Positions 22,227-33,762 of a DNA stretch of 64,000 bases are shown one piece after another. Every line of letters begins with the position of its first letter. Within the stretch, counting starts at the first letter, position 1. Where the stretch lies: NCBI GenBank assembly GCA_019321725.1, contig CM033115.1, positions 7,760,673-7,824,672 on the forward strand, in the 5' to 3' direction. Both the position numbers and the translations under genes were made by a program. This stretch comes from Paulownia fortunei (lineage: Eukaryota > Streptophyta > Magnoliopsida > Lamiales > Paulowniaceae). The notes beneath the pieces were generated by a model. That model did no database searches, was not told the origin of the DNA, and saw only the letters and a program-made list of their open reading frames with translations.

Positions 22227-24869
22227 TATTAGAGTAGTGGTCAACGAGCCAATTGGTTATGCCCTTTTTTGTACTCTTATAAGATTAATCTTTTTAATTA
22301 ATATCAATAAAAGAGATAATTCTTCATCTTTATTGACTTTGCTTTAATTTTGATGAAGTCCCTACACCACACATAGCTACGGAGCATAATTGCACATATG
22401 ATGGTAATCATGGAATATGTATCTATGTCTTTGGTCTTAAAATATTTTAAGTCAAAGATCATTGAGATGAGACATCAATAATCTTGTTGAAACTTGCACA
22501 TACCATGTAGGTTTGAAAGTAGGATAACTTTTTTCATGGACATTTATGTAGACACACTAGTGCATATATATAGGTGTTTGTTAGGGAACAAATATACTAA
22601 ACAACCCTGCCTAAAAAGTTCTAATTGGAAATAAAATTGTTGAATATAAAATTTTATAGTTACGATAGTAAAAGATTAATCCTTTGACATGAGGCACCAG
22701 TGTAATCTTTTGCATAGTTTATTATACTTTGATATTGTCTCCGATTACAGGTTAATTGCAAGGAGAATATTTTTCGTGTAATATAACCATGTATGGAGGT
22801 TAATTAGTAGTCAACAAAAGATTCGTCACATATTCAGGTAAAATAGATGAATCTCCTATATTTTTCACGATACTTGACTTGAAAATTCTTGTCCAAGATT
22901 GGATTAAAGTAATAAAAAAAATTCTAATTTAATCATAGAATCAAGTGATTAGGATTTTTTTTTTTTTTATGTCAAGCGACTAGGAACATACACATAATTA
23001 TTGATTTATTTGAGTTTTGACTAACTTGATGGAAGGACCATAGTTGGATGATACTTGTAAGTGAAAAGTTTGCTACTTCACCTATATCTAAGTCTTGCAT
23101 GTTGCTAGACGATATCATGATTAGTAAGTTCTTAAAATTAAGGAGTTAATGCTAAGAGGATTATTAATTGAATATAATAATCAAAATAATTTAATTATTC
23201 AATTAAGTTATAAGAGTTGCGAGCCAACTACAAATTTATCGGTGAACTTAAGGGATCACACACTAACATAGAGAAATTCATTTTTTATTATGGGAATTAA
23301 TCTAATTTTTGAATTAAATATGACTTGAATTAATTCAAGTATTGAATTCATTTAATTAATTAATTAAATTAATTAGTTCAATTAATTAATCCAATTGGAC
23401 TAGAGAGCTCAATTAGAAAAATTAATTTACCGTATCAATTAATTATGTCAACTTTAATTAATTTATAAGATGAATTAATTAATTTAATTGATTAAATCTA
23501 TTATAATGACCTAATTAATTAATTAGGACTGAGTGAATCCATTAAGCATGGGCTTTATGAAAATCAATTAGAGACGGTAATACCTACAAAATTGAGGGGA
23601 TAGACACGGTCTAATGGCCGACCAATTAGTATTGAAGCAGCAACACGCTTCTAGATGGATTTAGTGTGCGATGTTAGTCTGATTATGCAAAAGTTGTTTA
23701 GCCCTAGAACTCAACCTTTTCCCCCTTATATACCCTTATATAGCAACACCTGTGCACGGGAATTTTGCAAAGAATTCGAAAACTCTGCTGCTGTCAGTCT
23801 TACACATTAGATGCTGATACTAAAGAAGCAAAATCAGTTATTTTCATGTGAAATTTTTAGCATCCAAAATAGTGTTTTGGTTCATCCATTAAATCTGTCA
23901 TTTACTTTTTTCTTCCCCCAAGTTCTTGTTTTGTATTCTTAATTCTTTCCTACGAAGATTAGGAATAAGAAACAAAGACTTAAACACAATTGTTTTGTAT
24001 CTTTGTTTCAAAAATTTAAATTTTGTAGGCGTAGACTTATTCAATTAATCTAACTAGCATAAGTTTGATCGCATGTTAACGTCAAAAGTGTAGATACATT
24101 TAAAGAAAATACATTTGGAGCTTTATGTGAATCAATTTCTAAATTGAGATTTGAATACTAGTTAATAGATTTGATAGAAGTTGAGAGATAATGATTTAAA
24201 TTGTTCTATTCATTGTCATTATTGGAAAAGGGATCGGGTTTAGGACCCTTGACCCATTTGACATTCATATTTAGTTGGATGTCTCCATAATTTGAGTAGG
24301 ATTAAATTTCTTAGTTGGATTGGAATTCTACCTTAAGTAAGAATATATATTTCTAATCCTCATCCAACAGAGTGTGTGAAGTAACGTAATTCTCTGAAAA
24401 ACTCTTTCAATATCTCTCCTAAAATTTCTTTCTACTTTATTCCTTGGAGCATTATTATAGACTCTAAGGATTTGAGGTGTGTAATTGAGTTAATAACTCT
24501 AGTAGTTATTCACCACCGACAAGAAATGTATATTCGTAGTTCGATCAAAAGGAGATTGGTAGACGAGCTTGATTCGAGATGCGTGGATCAACAATCTGCT
24601 GCGTATAGGTATACCCGATCCACATTAATTATATGAATATTTGATTCATATTATATTATTGATTAATTTTCTTACAGTCATCAAAAGAAAGCGAGAAAGA
24701 TATAATTTCTAGATTTCCCACACGAGAATTAAATTTCACATAACCGATCAAATTGCATCGATTTACTTGTTGTTGTATTTATTTTTAATTATGAATGTCA
24801 TAATTATACGTTCTGAAAAAATTTAATTTTTCATTGAGCCACGTATCCTAGGATCGTGTGAACCTAACA
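22227..24869 (+). repeat. Copia-1 5' LTR
   Basis: It starts TATTAGAGTAGTGG (consensus in this window TGTTAGAGTAGTGC) and ends GTGAACCTAACA. A decayed initiator-Met PBS, TGGTATTAAAGTC, follows at 24871-24883. It shares its layout with the LTRs at 38076, 48026 and 57814: a TACTCTTATA block early on, AGGTTAAT-AGT-GTCAACAAA, and an AATTAATT-rich stretch (23330-23540). It is about 600 bases longer than the others, mostly from extra sequence around 23560-23900. Confidence 0.85.
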
Positions 24870-25073
24870 GTGGTATTAAAGTCTAAGTTCTGTATTATTT
24901 AATTCTCCACGATCATTTGTAATTCAACTTGCATGGAATTGAACTATTTATAGGATAATCTTTTTGTATTTTCTATTAGATCAAAAAAATTATTTATTTG
25001 GGATTAATTAGATAATAAGTTTTAAATGTTAAAATTTTAAAGATTAAAAAAAATCACAAAGAGAGTAGCAAAC
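24870..25073 (+). mobile_element. Copia-1 internal region, left piece (PBS and leader)
   Basis: The first 13 bases after a one-base spacer are the decayed PBS. The rest is untranslated leader similar to that of Copia-C at 52769-52930 (TTATTTGGGATTAAT and TTTTAAATGTTAAAA blocks). It is cut off by the gypsy element at 25074. The other side of that insertion (33763) resumes some hundred bases further along the leader, so some sequence was lost at the junction. Confidence 0.75.
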
Positions 25074-26930
25074 TATAACACACGTTAACCTAACTGTAAA
25101 ATATGGACAAGCTGATACAGTTAAATCAAGAAATGTCAATATTTCATCAATACTAGAGTTGTGGTTTTAATAAAAGTTTCTATTTTTGGCTATAAGATAA
25201 AGAATTTGAATTCATTTGTTATTTCATTTCATTTAAACACACCATATACATAAACCAAAACTGAGTACATCTGTTTATAAAATCATAATAGAGCGGCTTA
25301 TTTAAAAATAAAACAGAGTTTTCAAAATAGACTATAAAATAACTCGAAGCATGATATATGAACAAATCTTTGTCTGCCTACTCTAGAGACTTAGTCAACC
25401 TCAAAACTTGTACATTTCCACCTACATCACATGAATTTAATGAGCTAAAAGCTCAGTAAGGTGAAATTGATACGATAACAAATAACATACATGCAAATCA
25501 CATAAATGATTGAATGTATAATTCAATTTAATAACTTTCATTCATAAATTATTCTTTAGAGCCCTTGAAGTGCGGTACCTAACTAATAGCGATAGACTGT
25601 GATTTTTGAAACCTGTTCATAATGATTGGCCAATAAGAGAAATAATACGGGGTTTCCATACTTGGTCTTTCAACCTCAGGTATTAGTCGTATTCTGTCTC
25701 ATTCATTGTGGTTTTCCTATATAAGTTTTTCAACCTCAAGTATTTGCCACAATTTATTTGGTCCATCGGTCCCTCCCGTGTCCCTTGTCTACCCGACCAT
25801 CAATAAAAAACCATACTTTCTTTTCAAAAACCTCATTATATACTTAGTAGTATCATGCTTCAGGAACAATGAATGCATCAAACATTACACCATTTGACTA
25901 ATAATGACAATAACATTAAAACATAAACAACATTATATGATTCTTGTGATACAGCAAATAAAAGATTCAACTTATCTCAAGTCCACTTTGTGCTAGTGAA
26001 AAGGTCAATCTCTTTAGAAGAGAGGATGTGTTAAAGACCTAATATAATCAAATCATGTACCTTTTAATATTATTTTTATAAATCATATAATATGCTTTAG
26101 TTAAAATCATATACACTTTTCAATCTTTTGTAAACAATTTCATATCAATTACATAACCTCAAAAGCAATGCATACTCCATATTTTACTACTAATTCAAGA
26201 CATTAAACATTAGAAAAACCATTAAATAACTAATAGTTCAAACACAAATATTAGGGCAGCCCCCAAAACTTGAACATAATCCAAATTAACATGAGTAAAC
26301 TCGATTCTAACTTAAAATTGATTCTAACTATCAATTAAGCAAACTAATTGCTATTGTTCTTAGTCATTCATAGAAACTTCCAAACACAATATAAGCATTA
26401 CAAGATTAATAGAAATAAGTAAATTAAGCATATTTCATAAGACTATTAATTTTGTTAGAAACTAGCTTAACTTACTTGGTGTTATAATCAAGTACAATGG
26501 AGTCTAGAATAGTTTTGTGAAAGCTAGTAAACCAACCAATCAAATTGTATCATTTTGCATGCTTTTAGCTCTTAACCAAATGTAATATATTTCAAGCAAA
26601 TATTTAGGCAAATAATTACTTTAGAATGTAACAAGTATGAAGAAATACAAATAATTCATTTCATGACCATTTAACACATCAATCTTTCTTAATCGGATAC
26701 CGAGTTTTTCACTACAAAAAGGGCACTTAAAGAATATATTAAATTAAGAACCAAAAGTTTAATCTCATATTTCATGTACTAATACATGTAACTGGAGCAA
26801 ATAATAACAATTGTTCATATTCATGCAATCATGCTATTTGCATGCCATAATCCGATAATGCATATTGATTAGATGCATGCTCATATAATATGTTTATTAT
26901 TGGCTATGTAGGAGATAATTGGGTATTGCA
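25074..26930 (-). repeat. 3' LTR of the gypsy element (family A)
   Basis: On the minus strand it begins TGCAATACCC (consensus TGTAATGCCC) and ends GTGTTATA (consensus ATGTTACA). It matches 31525-33762 and 43753-46027. Around 26480 it lacks some 430 bases that the other two copies have. The deletion edges share the short motif CTT-GTG. It retains a stretch of about 65 bases near 26640-26700 that the 5' LTR has lost. Confidence 0.9.
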
Positions 26931-26946
26931 ATCCTTCATTCCTTAT
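26931..26946 (-). other. Polypurine tract of the gypsy element
   Basis: The minus strand reads ATAAGGAATGAAGGAT directly before the 3' LTR start. Its purine richness and its place are right for the plus-strand primer; consensus tracts of this clade are more G-rich. Confidence 0.6.
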
Positions 26947-27029
26947 AAAAAATTTAGCCTCGAAATTTGAAGTACCAAATAATCTAGATACTTGCTTTGT
27001 ATTTCTTCTTCTCTTTCTCACATGGCCTC

Positions 27030-28480
27030 TTCTATATAATGATTCCTCCATAATACTTTAACAAGTTGAATCTTTTTCATTCTCAACTTTTTTCCTTCTG
27101 ATCTAGAGTTTGCATTGGTTTCTCTTCATAAGCTAAATCAGGAGTTAATTCTAACGGTTCATAACTCAACACATGAGACGGGTTTGAAATGTACTTCCTC
27201 AACATAGATACATGGAAAATATTATGAACACTAGGCAATGACGGAGGTAAGGCCACTCTATAAGCTTTATCACCAACTCTTTCGAGAATCTCAAATGGGC
27301 CGACATACCTTGAGCTGAGTTTTCCTTTCTTTCCAAATCACATGACACCTTTCATGGGAGCTACTTTTAATAACACATGATCCCCAATGTCAAACTCTAG
27401 ATCTTTTCTCCGTTTATCTGCATAACTTTTCTATCTATTTTGCGTGCTCTTCATTCTCTCTCATATCTTCTCCACTATCTTAGTGGTATGTTGAACTATT
27501 TTCGGACCAAGTAGGCTTTGTTCTCCAACTTCATCCCAATGAAATGGAGATTTACATTTCCTTCCATACAATGATTCATAAGGCGCTATTCTAATTTTTT
27601 ATTGGTAGCTATTATTATAAGTAAACTCCACTAATGGAAGTTTTGTATCCCAACTCCCTTGAAAAACTAGCACACCAGCTCTTAACATATCCTCTAATAT
27701 CTGAATAACTCTCTCTGATTGCCCATCACTTTGTGGATAAAATGTTGTAGTAAATGCATGTTTTGTTCCCATGGCACTATGTAAGCTCTTCCAAAATGTA
27801 GATGTAAACTTAGGATCTCTATCGGATACCAGTGAAACTAACACTCCATGTAACCTGACTTTCTCTTTAATATATTGTTAAGCATACTGGTCTATATTAT
27901 ATATGGATTTCACTGGAAGAAAATGGGTTGATTTAGATAATATATCAACAATCATTCATATAGAATTATACTCCTTTTGAGTTCTAGGTAATCCAAGCAC
28001 AAAGTCCATTATAATGTGCTCCCATTTCCACTCTAGAATCAACAAAGACTTCAACAACCCTGATGGTCTTTGATGTTCAATCTTAACTTGTTAACAAGTT
28101 AGATATTCAGTGACAAATTTTTCTATATCTTTCTTTATTTTAGGCTATCAAGAATATTATTGTAAGTTTTTATATATTTTTGTGCTACATGGGTGTACCG
28201 AGTAAGGAGTACTATGAGCTTTTTCTAAAATGCTTGCTTTCATGGCCTTGTTAAATGGCATACACAATCTCCTTTTATATCGAATAATTCCATTATCAGT
28301 AACAGAGAAGTTTGGCCTCTTTCCAGCATCAATCTTTCCTTTTAATATACTCAAATGCATATTCAACTTTTGACCTTTTTTAATTCTATCTTGAAGTGCA
28401 GGTTTCAACACTAAGGCTGATATTGAACACTTTTTCCCTTTAGCTATAATTTCAAGCTTTAATCTCTGCAAATCCAGTAA
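27030..28480 (-). pseudogene. gypsy integrase with C-terminal pre-chromodomain region, broken
   Basis: From 28471 the minus strand reads LKPALQDRIKKGQKL, then the zinc-binding start, EKAHSTPYSVHPCSTKIYKNLQ. The catalytic core piece at 27844-27599 is open for 81 codons. Its Asp (SDRDPKF, residue 8) and Glu (SDGQSERV, residue 44) are 35 residues apart, as in DD35E integrases. The stretch 27260-27060 gives LRKYISNPSHVLSYEP and AYEEKPMQ, the segment before a chromodomain. The first catalytic Asp region (27900-28060) has stops. Confidence 0.87.
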
Positions 28481-28519
28481 TATTGACTTTTATATAACAA
28501 AAAGAGAAAACATGGATTT

Positions 28520-28990
28520 TCTACTCAGTGCATCTACAACCACATTCGCTTTACCAGGATGATAGTTGATCATGCAATCATAATCCTTCACAAGTTCTAA
28601 CCATCTTCATTGTCTCATATTTAGTTCCTTTTGAGTAAAGAAGTATTTCAAACTTTTGTGATCTATGTAAATCTCATACTTCATGCCATACAAATAATGT
28701 CTCTAGATTTTCAAGGCAAAAACCACAACAATAAGTTCTAAATCATGAGTTGGATAATTGTTTTCATACTCCTTCAATTGCCTTGAAGCATAGGAAATAA
28801 CCTTCCCATTTTGCATCAAAACAACACCCAAACCATTTTTTAAAGCATCACTATACACCACAAATCCACCAGTTCCTGTTGGAATGGTAAGAACATGAGT
28901 TGTAGTCAATTTATGTTTCAATTCCTGGAAATTTCTTTCACAAGCATCGGTCCACAAGAACTTCACATTCTTTCTTGTCAACATTGTCAA
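28520..28990 (-). pseudogene. gypsy RNase H domain
   Basis: The open piece 28990-28703 reads [19 protein letters not shown], then [20 protein letters not shown] and [17 protein letters not shown]. The next segment, in another frame, continues [39 protein letters not shown] and DALSRKS to about 28520. The catalytic Asp, Glu and Asp are all readable. Confidence 0.88.
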
Positions 28991-28999
28991 TGGAGTGGC

Positions 29000-29830
29000 T
29001 ATTTTTGAAAACCCCTGAACAAATCATCGATAGCACCCTGCTAATCCCAAAAGCTCCTTACTTTTGATACATTTGTTGGTGTTGGCCATTTAATGACAGC
29101 TTCTACCTTGCCTGGATCAATGGAAATACCATTCTTGGATACTACATGACCTAGGAATACCACTTGCTCAAGCCAAAATTCACACTTCTTGAATTTAGCA
29201 TACAACTACTTTCCCTTAAGAACTTGCAGCACAATCTTCAAATGTTCCTTATGCTCTTCTTTATCACATGTTAAATTAGGATGTCATCAATAAACACAAT
29301 CACAAATTTACCGAGATATTTTTTGAACACCCTATTCATTAGATCCATAAAAGTTGCAGGGGCAATGGTTAAATCGAAAGGCATTTCTAGAAATTCATAA
29401 TGTCCATACCTTGCTCGGAATGTGGTTTTTTGTATGTCTTTTTTCCTTGATCTTCAATTGATGATACTTAGAACGCAAATCAATCTTAGAAAATATTAAC
29501 GCAATTGATCAAGCAAATTATCTAGTCTTAGAAGTGGTTACTTATTTTTGACTGTTACTTTATTTAACTCTCTATAATTAATGCACAACCCCAACATACC
29601 ATCTTTCTTTTTCATGAATAACACTGGTGTTCCCTAAAGAGAATAACTAGGGCGAATGAAACCCTTATCAAGCAATTCTTGCAATTGAACTTTTAACTCT
29701 TTCAATTCTGTTGGTTCCATTCGATATGGTACTTTAGAAATAGGGGTAGTCCCTGGCATAACATCAATTATAAATTCAATCTCTCGATCCGATGGTAGTC
29801 TAGTAAATGATCTGGAAATACCTCAAGAAA
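29000..29830 (-). pseudogene. gypsy reverse transcriptase, broken
   Basis: Minus-strand frames give [54 protein letters not shown], and then, across a shift, the [12 protein letters not shown] block. MNRVFKKY and a FIDDIL active site follow, with the Asp pair at 29288-29283. [11 protein letters not shown] precedes the RNase H domain. At least four stops or shifts occur. Confidence 0.87.
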
Positions 29831-29989
29831 TTCTTGAACCATATCTACATTTTTAGCTTCAATTATGCTTTGATCGAAGTGTCCAAAATACTAGCCAAAT
29901 ATCCAATACAACCTTTATGAAACATCTTTTGAGCTTTCAAAGTAGTTATAATTGGTAAGGATAGTGAGAATGAGGTACTACTAAACATA

Positions 29990-30419
29990 AATTATTCTTC
30001 CACAGGTGGCTGAAAAATCAAAATTTTCTTGTTACAATCAATTATTGCATGATATTTGATAAGTCAATCCATACCCAGAATAACCTTAAAGTTTGGCATC
30101 GATAAAACAACGAGATCTGCATACAGAGTCCCATCACTAATCTGAATAGAACAAGCCCTTAACATTTAGTTGGAATCATGTTGTACCTTAATTTTAATAA
30201 ATCAAGTGTAATGCCCAATTTTCTATCAAATGCACGAAATGCAAATGAATGCATAGATCCTGAATCTATCAATGCAATTGCAGGTATCCCACAAATTAAA
30301 ATAGTACCTACGACTACGGAAGCAACTGCATTAGCTTGTTATTTTGTCAATGCATATACTCTCCCTTGCACTATTGGGCAATCCTTTACTATATGTCCAC
30401 ACTTTTTACATTTAAAGCA
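29990..30419 (-). pseudogene. gypsy CCHC zinc knuckle and aspartic protease
   Basis: The minus strand shows a complete knuckle, CFKCKKCGHIVKDC, at 30419-30378. About 38 codons later comes the retropepsin motif ALIDSGSMHSF, with DSG at 30266-30258 intact. One stop separates the two (after YALTK). The second protease strand, VLGMDWLIKYHA-like, is readable near 30080-30050. This is the best-kept protease in the window. Confidence 0.88.
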
Positions 30420-30499
30420 ACAATTAGTACCACTAAAGCATTCCCCAAAATGATTCTTCCCACACTTAGCACATTTAAGCCTTTCAACTACCGTTAGAA

Positions 30500-31370
30500 G
30501 TTAGCCTAACTCTAGGACGTTTTCATTCCCTTGGTTTGATTTTTACTCTCCTTTCTTCCACTAGTTCAGATTTCTGGGAGTGAATACTTGCTTCTCTTGC
30601 TGATTGAATGTTTCAATCTCTTTCTCATCTAAGTCATCCATCAAAGCCTTGTCCACCACTTCCCTAAACTTTGTTGCTGAGGATATTCTCGCACCTTTTC
30701 TAATTTTAGGATTAAGGCCCCCAAATAAATGATCCATCTTCTCATTATTGTCTCTGGTGATGTATGGCACATATTTGCAACCCTCTTCAAATTTTTACAT
30801 AATCATATATAGACATGCCTCCTTGTTTTAACTCCAAAAATTCTTTTACTTTGAGTGACCTAGCATACCTAGTGAAATACTTATCATAAAAGATTATTTT
30901 AAACCTCTCCTAAGTTAGTTCTTCTATGTTTACTACAATTTTAGGTCTTTCCACCAGGTTCTCGCATCTTTCTTCAATAAGAAAATTGCATAGAGTACCT
31001 TCTTAGCATCGTTAATTCGCATGTAGTCAAAGATAATGTTTAATGATTTCACCCATTCCTCTACAACCAAGGGATCAGACCCACCATTAAAATCAATAGG
31101 CTCCATCTTTCTAAATTTCTCATATACAGCTTGTGAAGTATCCTATCGAACTTGTGGTGAATGAAGTCGCTGATTTTGTTCTTGATTTCTTTGTTGCATA
31201 TCCAATAATTATTGTATCTTTCACCATGCATTCTAGTTTGTAGTTGAATGAGATTAGTTAAATTATTCACCAAACCATGATTACCCTCATGATCATCTAT
31301 TGTCTTCCTTTTTAGTGCCATGACTTGATATACATTGCCCAATCTCATTCCATTCATTAGCCAATAATAA
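30500..31370 (-). pseudogene. gypsy gag, broken
   Basis: The upstream piece (31357-31061) reads [20 protein letters not shown] and includes a run of aromatic and basic residues. The part near 31130-31000 gives [14 protein letters not shown] and [13 protein letters not shown] blocks common in this gag type. 30770-30561 gives [20 protein letters not shown] and a basic tail. The capsid region between has stops. Confidence 0.75.
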
Positions 31371-31507
31371 ATGCATAATCATGATAATAACATAAAATGA
31401 AATCTAATCAATTAAACATAAAAGCAAATAAACAAATAGTCGACTGACTTTCCCAACAAGGATATGTTCATATGCCTTCTTCTATCTTCAAAAATGACTA
31501 AACCTCC

Positions 31508-31519
31508 GCTCTAATACCA
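31508..31519 (-). other. Primer-binding site (initiator Met tRNA type)
   Basis: The minus strand reads TGGTATTAGAGC five bases after the 5' LTR end. The plant consensus for this primer is TGGTATCAGAGC, so there is one C-to-T change. It fixes the element's orientation and the inner LTR border. Confidence 0.85.
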
Positions 31520-31524
31520 TAACC

Positions 31525-33762
31525 TGTAACATCCTTTAACCTAATTGTAGAACCTAGACAAACTAACACAGTAAAATCAAGAAATGTTAATTTTTCATCA
31601 ATACTAGAGTTATGATTTTTATAAAAGTTCCCTTTTTTGGCTATAAGAGAAAGAACTTGAATTCATTTGTTGTTTCATTTCATTTAAACACACCATATAC
31701 ATAAACCAAAATTGAATACAACTGTTTACAAAATCATAACAGAGTAGCTTATTTAAAAGCAAAATAGAGTTTTCAAAATAGGCTATAAAATAGCTCGAAG
31801 AATGATATATGAACAAATCTCTATCTGGTCGCTCTAGAAACTCAGTCAACCTCTAAACTTGTACATTTCCACCTGCATCACATGAATCTATTGAGCTAAA
31901 GGCTCAGTAAGGTGAAGCTAATGCAATAAAAAATAATGTATATGCAAATCACATATATGATTGAATGCATAACTCAATTTAATAACTTTTATTCATAAAT
32001 CATCCTTTAGGGCCCTTGAAGTGCGGTACCTAACTAATAGCGATAAATCATGATTTTTAGAACCTGTTCATAATGATTGGCCAATAAGAGAAATAATACG
32101 GGGTTTCCATACTTGATCTTTTAACCTCAGGTATTAGCCGTATTCTATCTCATTCTTTGTGGCTTTCCTATACCGGTATTTCAACCTCAAATATTTTGCC
32201 ACCATTTGTTGGGTCTGCTGGTTCCTCCCACGTCCCTTGCCTAGCCGACCATTAATCAAGTACCATACTTCGTTTTCAAAAACCTCATTATATTCTTAGT
32301 AGTATCATGCTTCATGAACAATGAATGCATCAAGCATTACACCATTTGGCTAGTAATGACAATAACATTAAAACATGAACAATATTATATGATTCTTATG
32401 ATACAACAAATGAAAGTTTCAACTTAACTCAAGTCCACTTCGTGCTAGTGAAAAGGTCAATGTCTTTGGAAGATAGGATGTGTTAAAGTCCTAACATAAT
32501 TAAATCATGTACCTTTTAATATCATTTTTATAAATCATATAATCTATTCTAGTTAAAACTATATACACTTTTCAATTTTTTGTAAACAATTCCATATCAA
32601 TTACATAACCTAAAAACAATGCATACTCCATATTTTACTACTAATTCAAGACATTAAACATTAGGGTAACCATTAAATAACTAATAATTCAAACATAAAT
32701 ATTAGGGTAGCGCCCAAAACTTGAATACAATCCAAATTAACATGAGTAAACTCGATTCTAACTTAAAATTTATTCTAACCATCAATTAAGCAAACTAATT
32801 GATATTATTCTCAATCATTCATAGAAACTTCCAAAGATAATATAAGCATTACAAGATTAATAAAAATAAGTAAATTAAGCATATTTCATAAGACTATCAA
32901 TTTTGCTAGAAACTAGCTTAACTTTCTTGATTTTGGCTTCAAGTCTATCCCACTTGAGTTTTCATTCATACAAAAATATACTATAACATGTAACCATCCA
33001 AGATACTACAAATTCATCATAAGAAACATTGAAAGAGAATATACCTTGATTAAATTGGAATTAAGCTTTAAAATCGAAGGTTTTCAAGGTTAAGATGGTG
33101 GAAACTTATTCTAGTTTGTGTTCTACAGATTCCCATGAATTGAATTCAATTTTTATGAGTAAGAAAGCATATAAATTTGGGAGAAACTTAGGAGAAGAAG
33201 GCTGGTCATTTTTGAGGAGCTTGCATAAGAAAATATGGCTAAAAATTTTTTGTTTGACATTTCAAAGAGAGGTAAGTGGAGGATGGTGATTGGTTGACTC
33301 ATGTTTGGTGTCTTCGCATCAAAGAGCCCCATTTATGGGCTAAGGAGATGCCAAAAATCCATGCTTTGGTGATATAATCAAGTACAATATGATTTAGAAT
33401 GATTTCGTGCAACCTAACCAACCAACCAATCAAATTGCACTATTTTGCATCCTTTTAGCTCTTAGCCAAATGTAACATATTTTAAGCATATATTTAGGCA
33501 AATAATCACTTTAGAATGTAAAAAGTATGATACCGAGCTTTTTACTACAAAAAGGACACTTAAAGAATATATTAAATCAAGAACCAAAAGTTAATCTCAT
33601 ATTTCATTTAGTAATACATGTAACTGGAGCATATAGTAACAAATATTCATATTCATAAAATCATGCTATTTCTATGCCATAATCCAATAATGCATATTGA
33701 TTAGATGCATACTCATACAACATGTTTATTATTGACTATGTAGAAGATAATTGGGCATTACA
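31525..33762 (-). repeat. 5' LTR of the gypsy element (family A)
   Basis: On the minus strand it begins TGTAATGCCC at 33762 and ends GGATGTTACA at 31525. It holds the GAGC-TTTAGCTCA-T block typical of the transcribed part of this LTR class (near 31900). It retains the 430-base block deleted from the 3' LTR (about 32935-33365) but lacks about 65 bases near 33525. Confidence 0.92.

Larger units (their letters stand above)
25074..33762 (-). mobile_element. Two-LTR chromodomain-type Ty3/gypsy element, decayed
   Basis: This is the only gypsy element here with both LTRs, a PBS, a polypurine tract and all domains in order. On the minus strand: 5' LTR 33762-31525, PBS 31519-31508, gag, knuckle, protease, RT, RNase H, integrase and C-terminal region, polypurine tract near 26946-26931, and 3' LTR 26930-25074. 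Several catalytic motifs are intact, but each frame has stops. It sits inside Copia-1. No matching target duplication is visible: the flanks are CAAAC and AGTAT. The LTRs differ at roughly one base in ten over the stretch that I aligned, so the insertion is old. Confidence 0.92.

Noticed and set aside
30178..30453. Plus-strand 91-codon open frame
   Set aside because: Shadow of the minus-strand knuckle and protease, whose motifs are clear.
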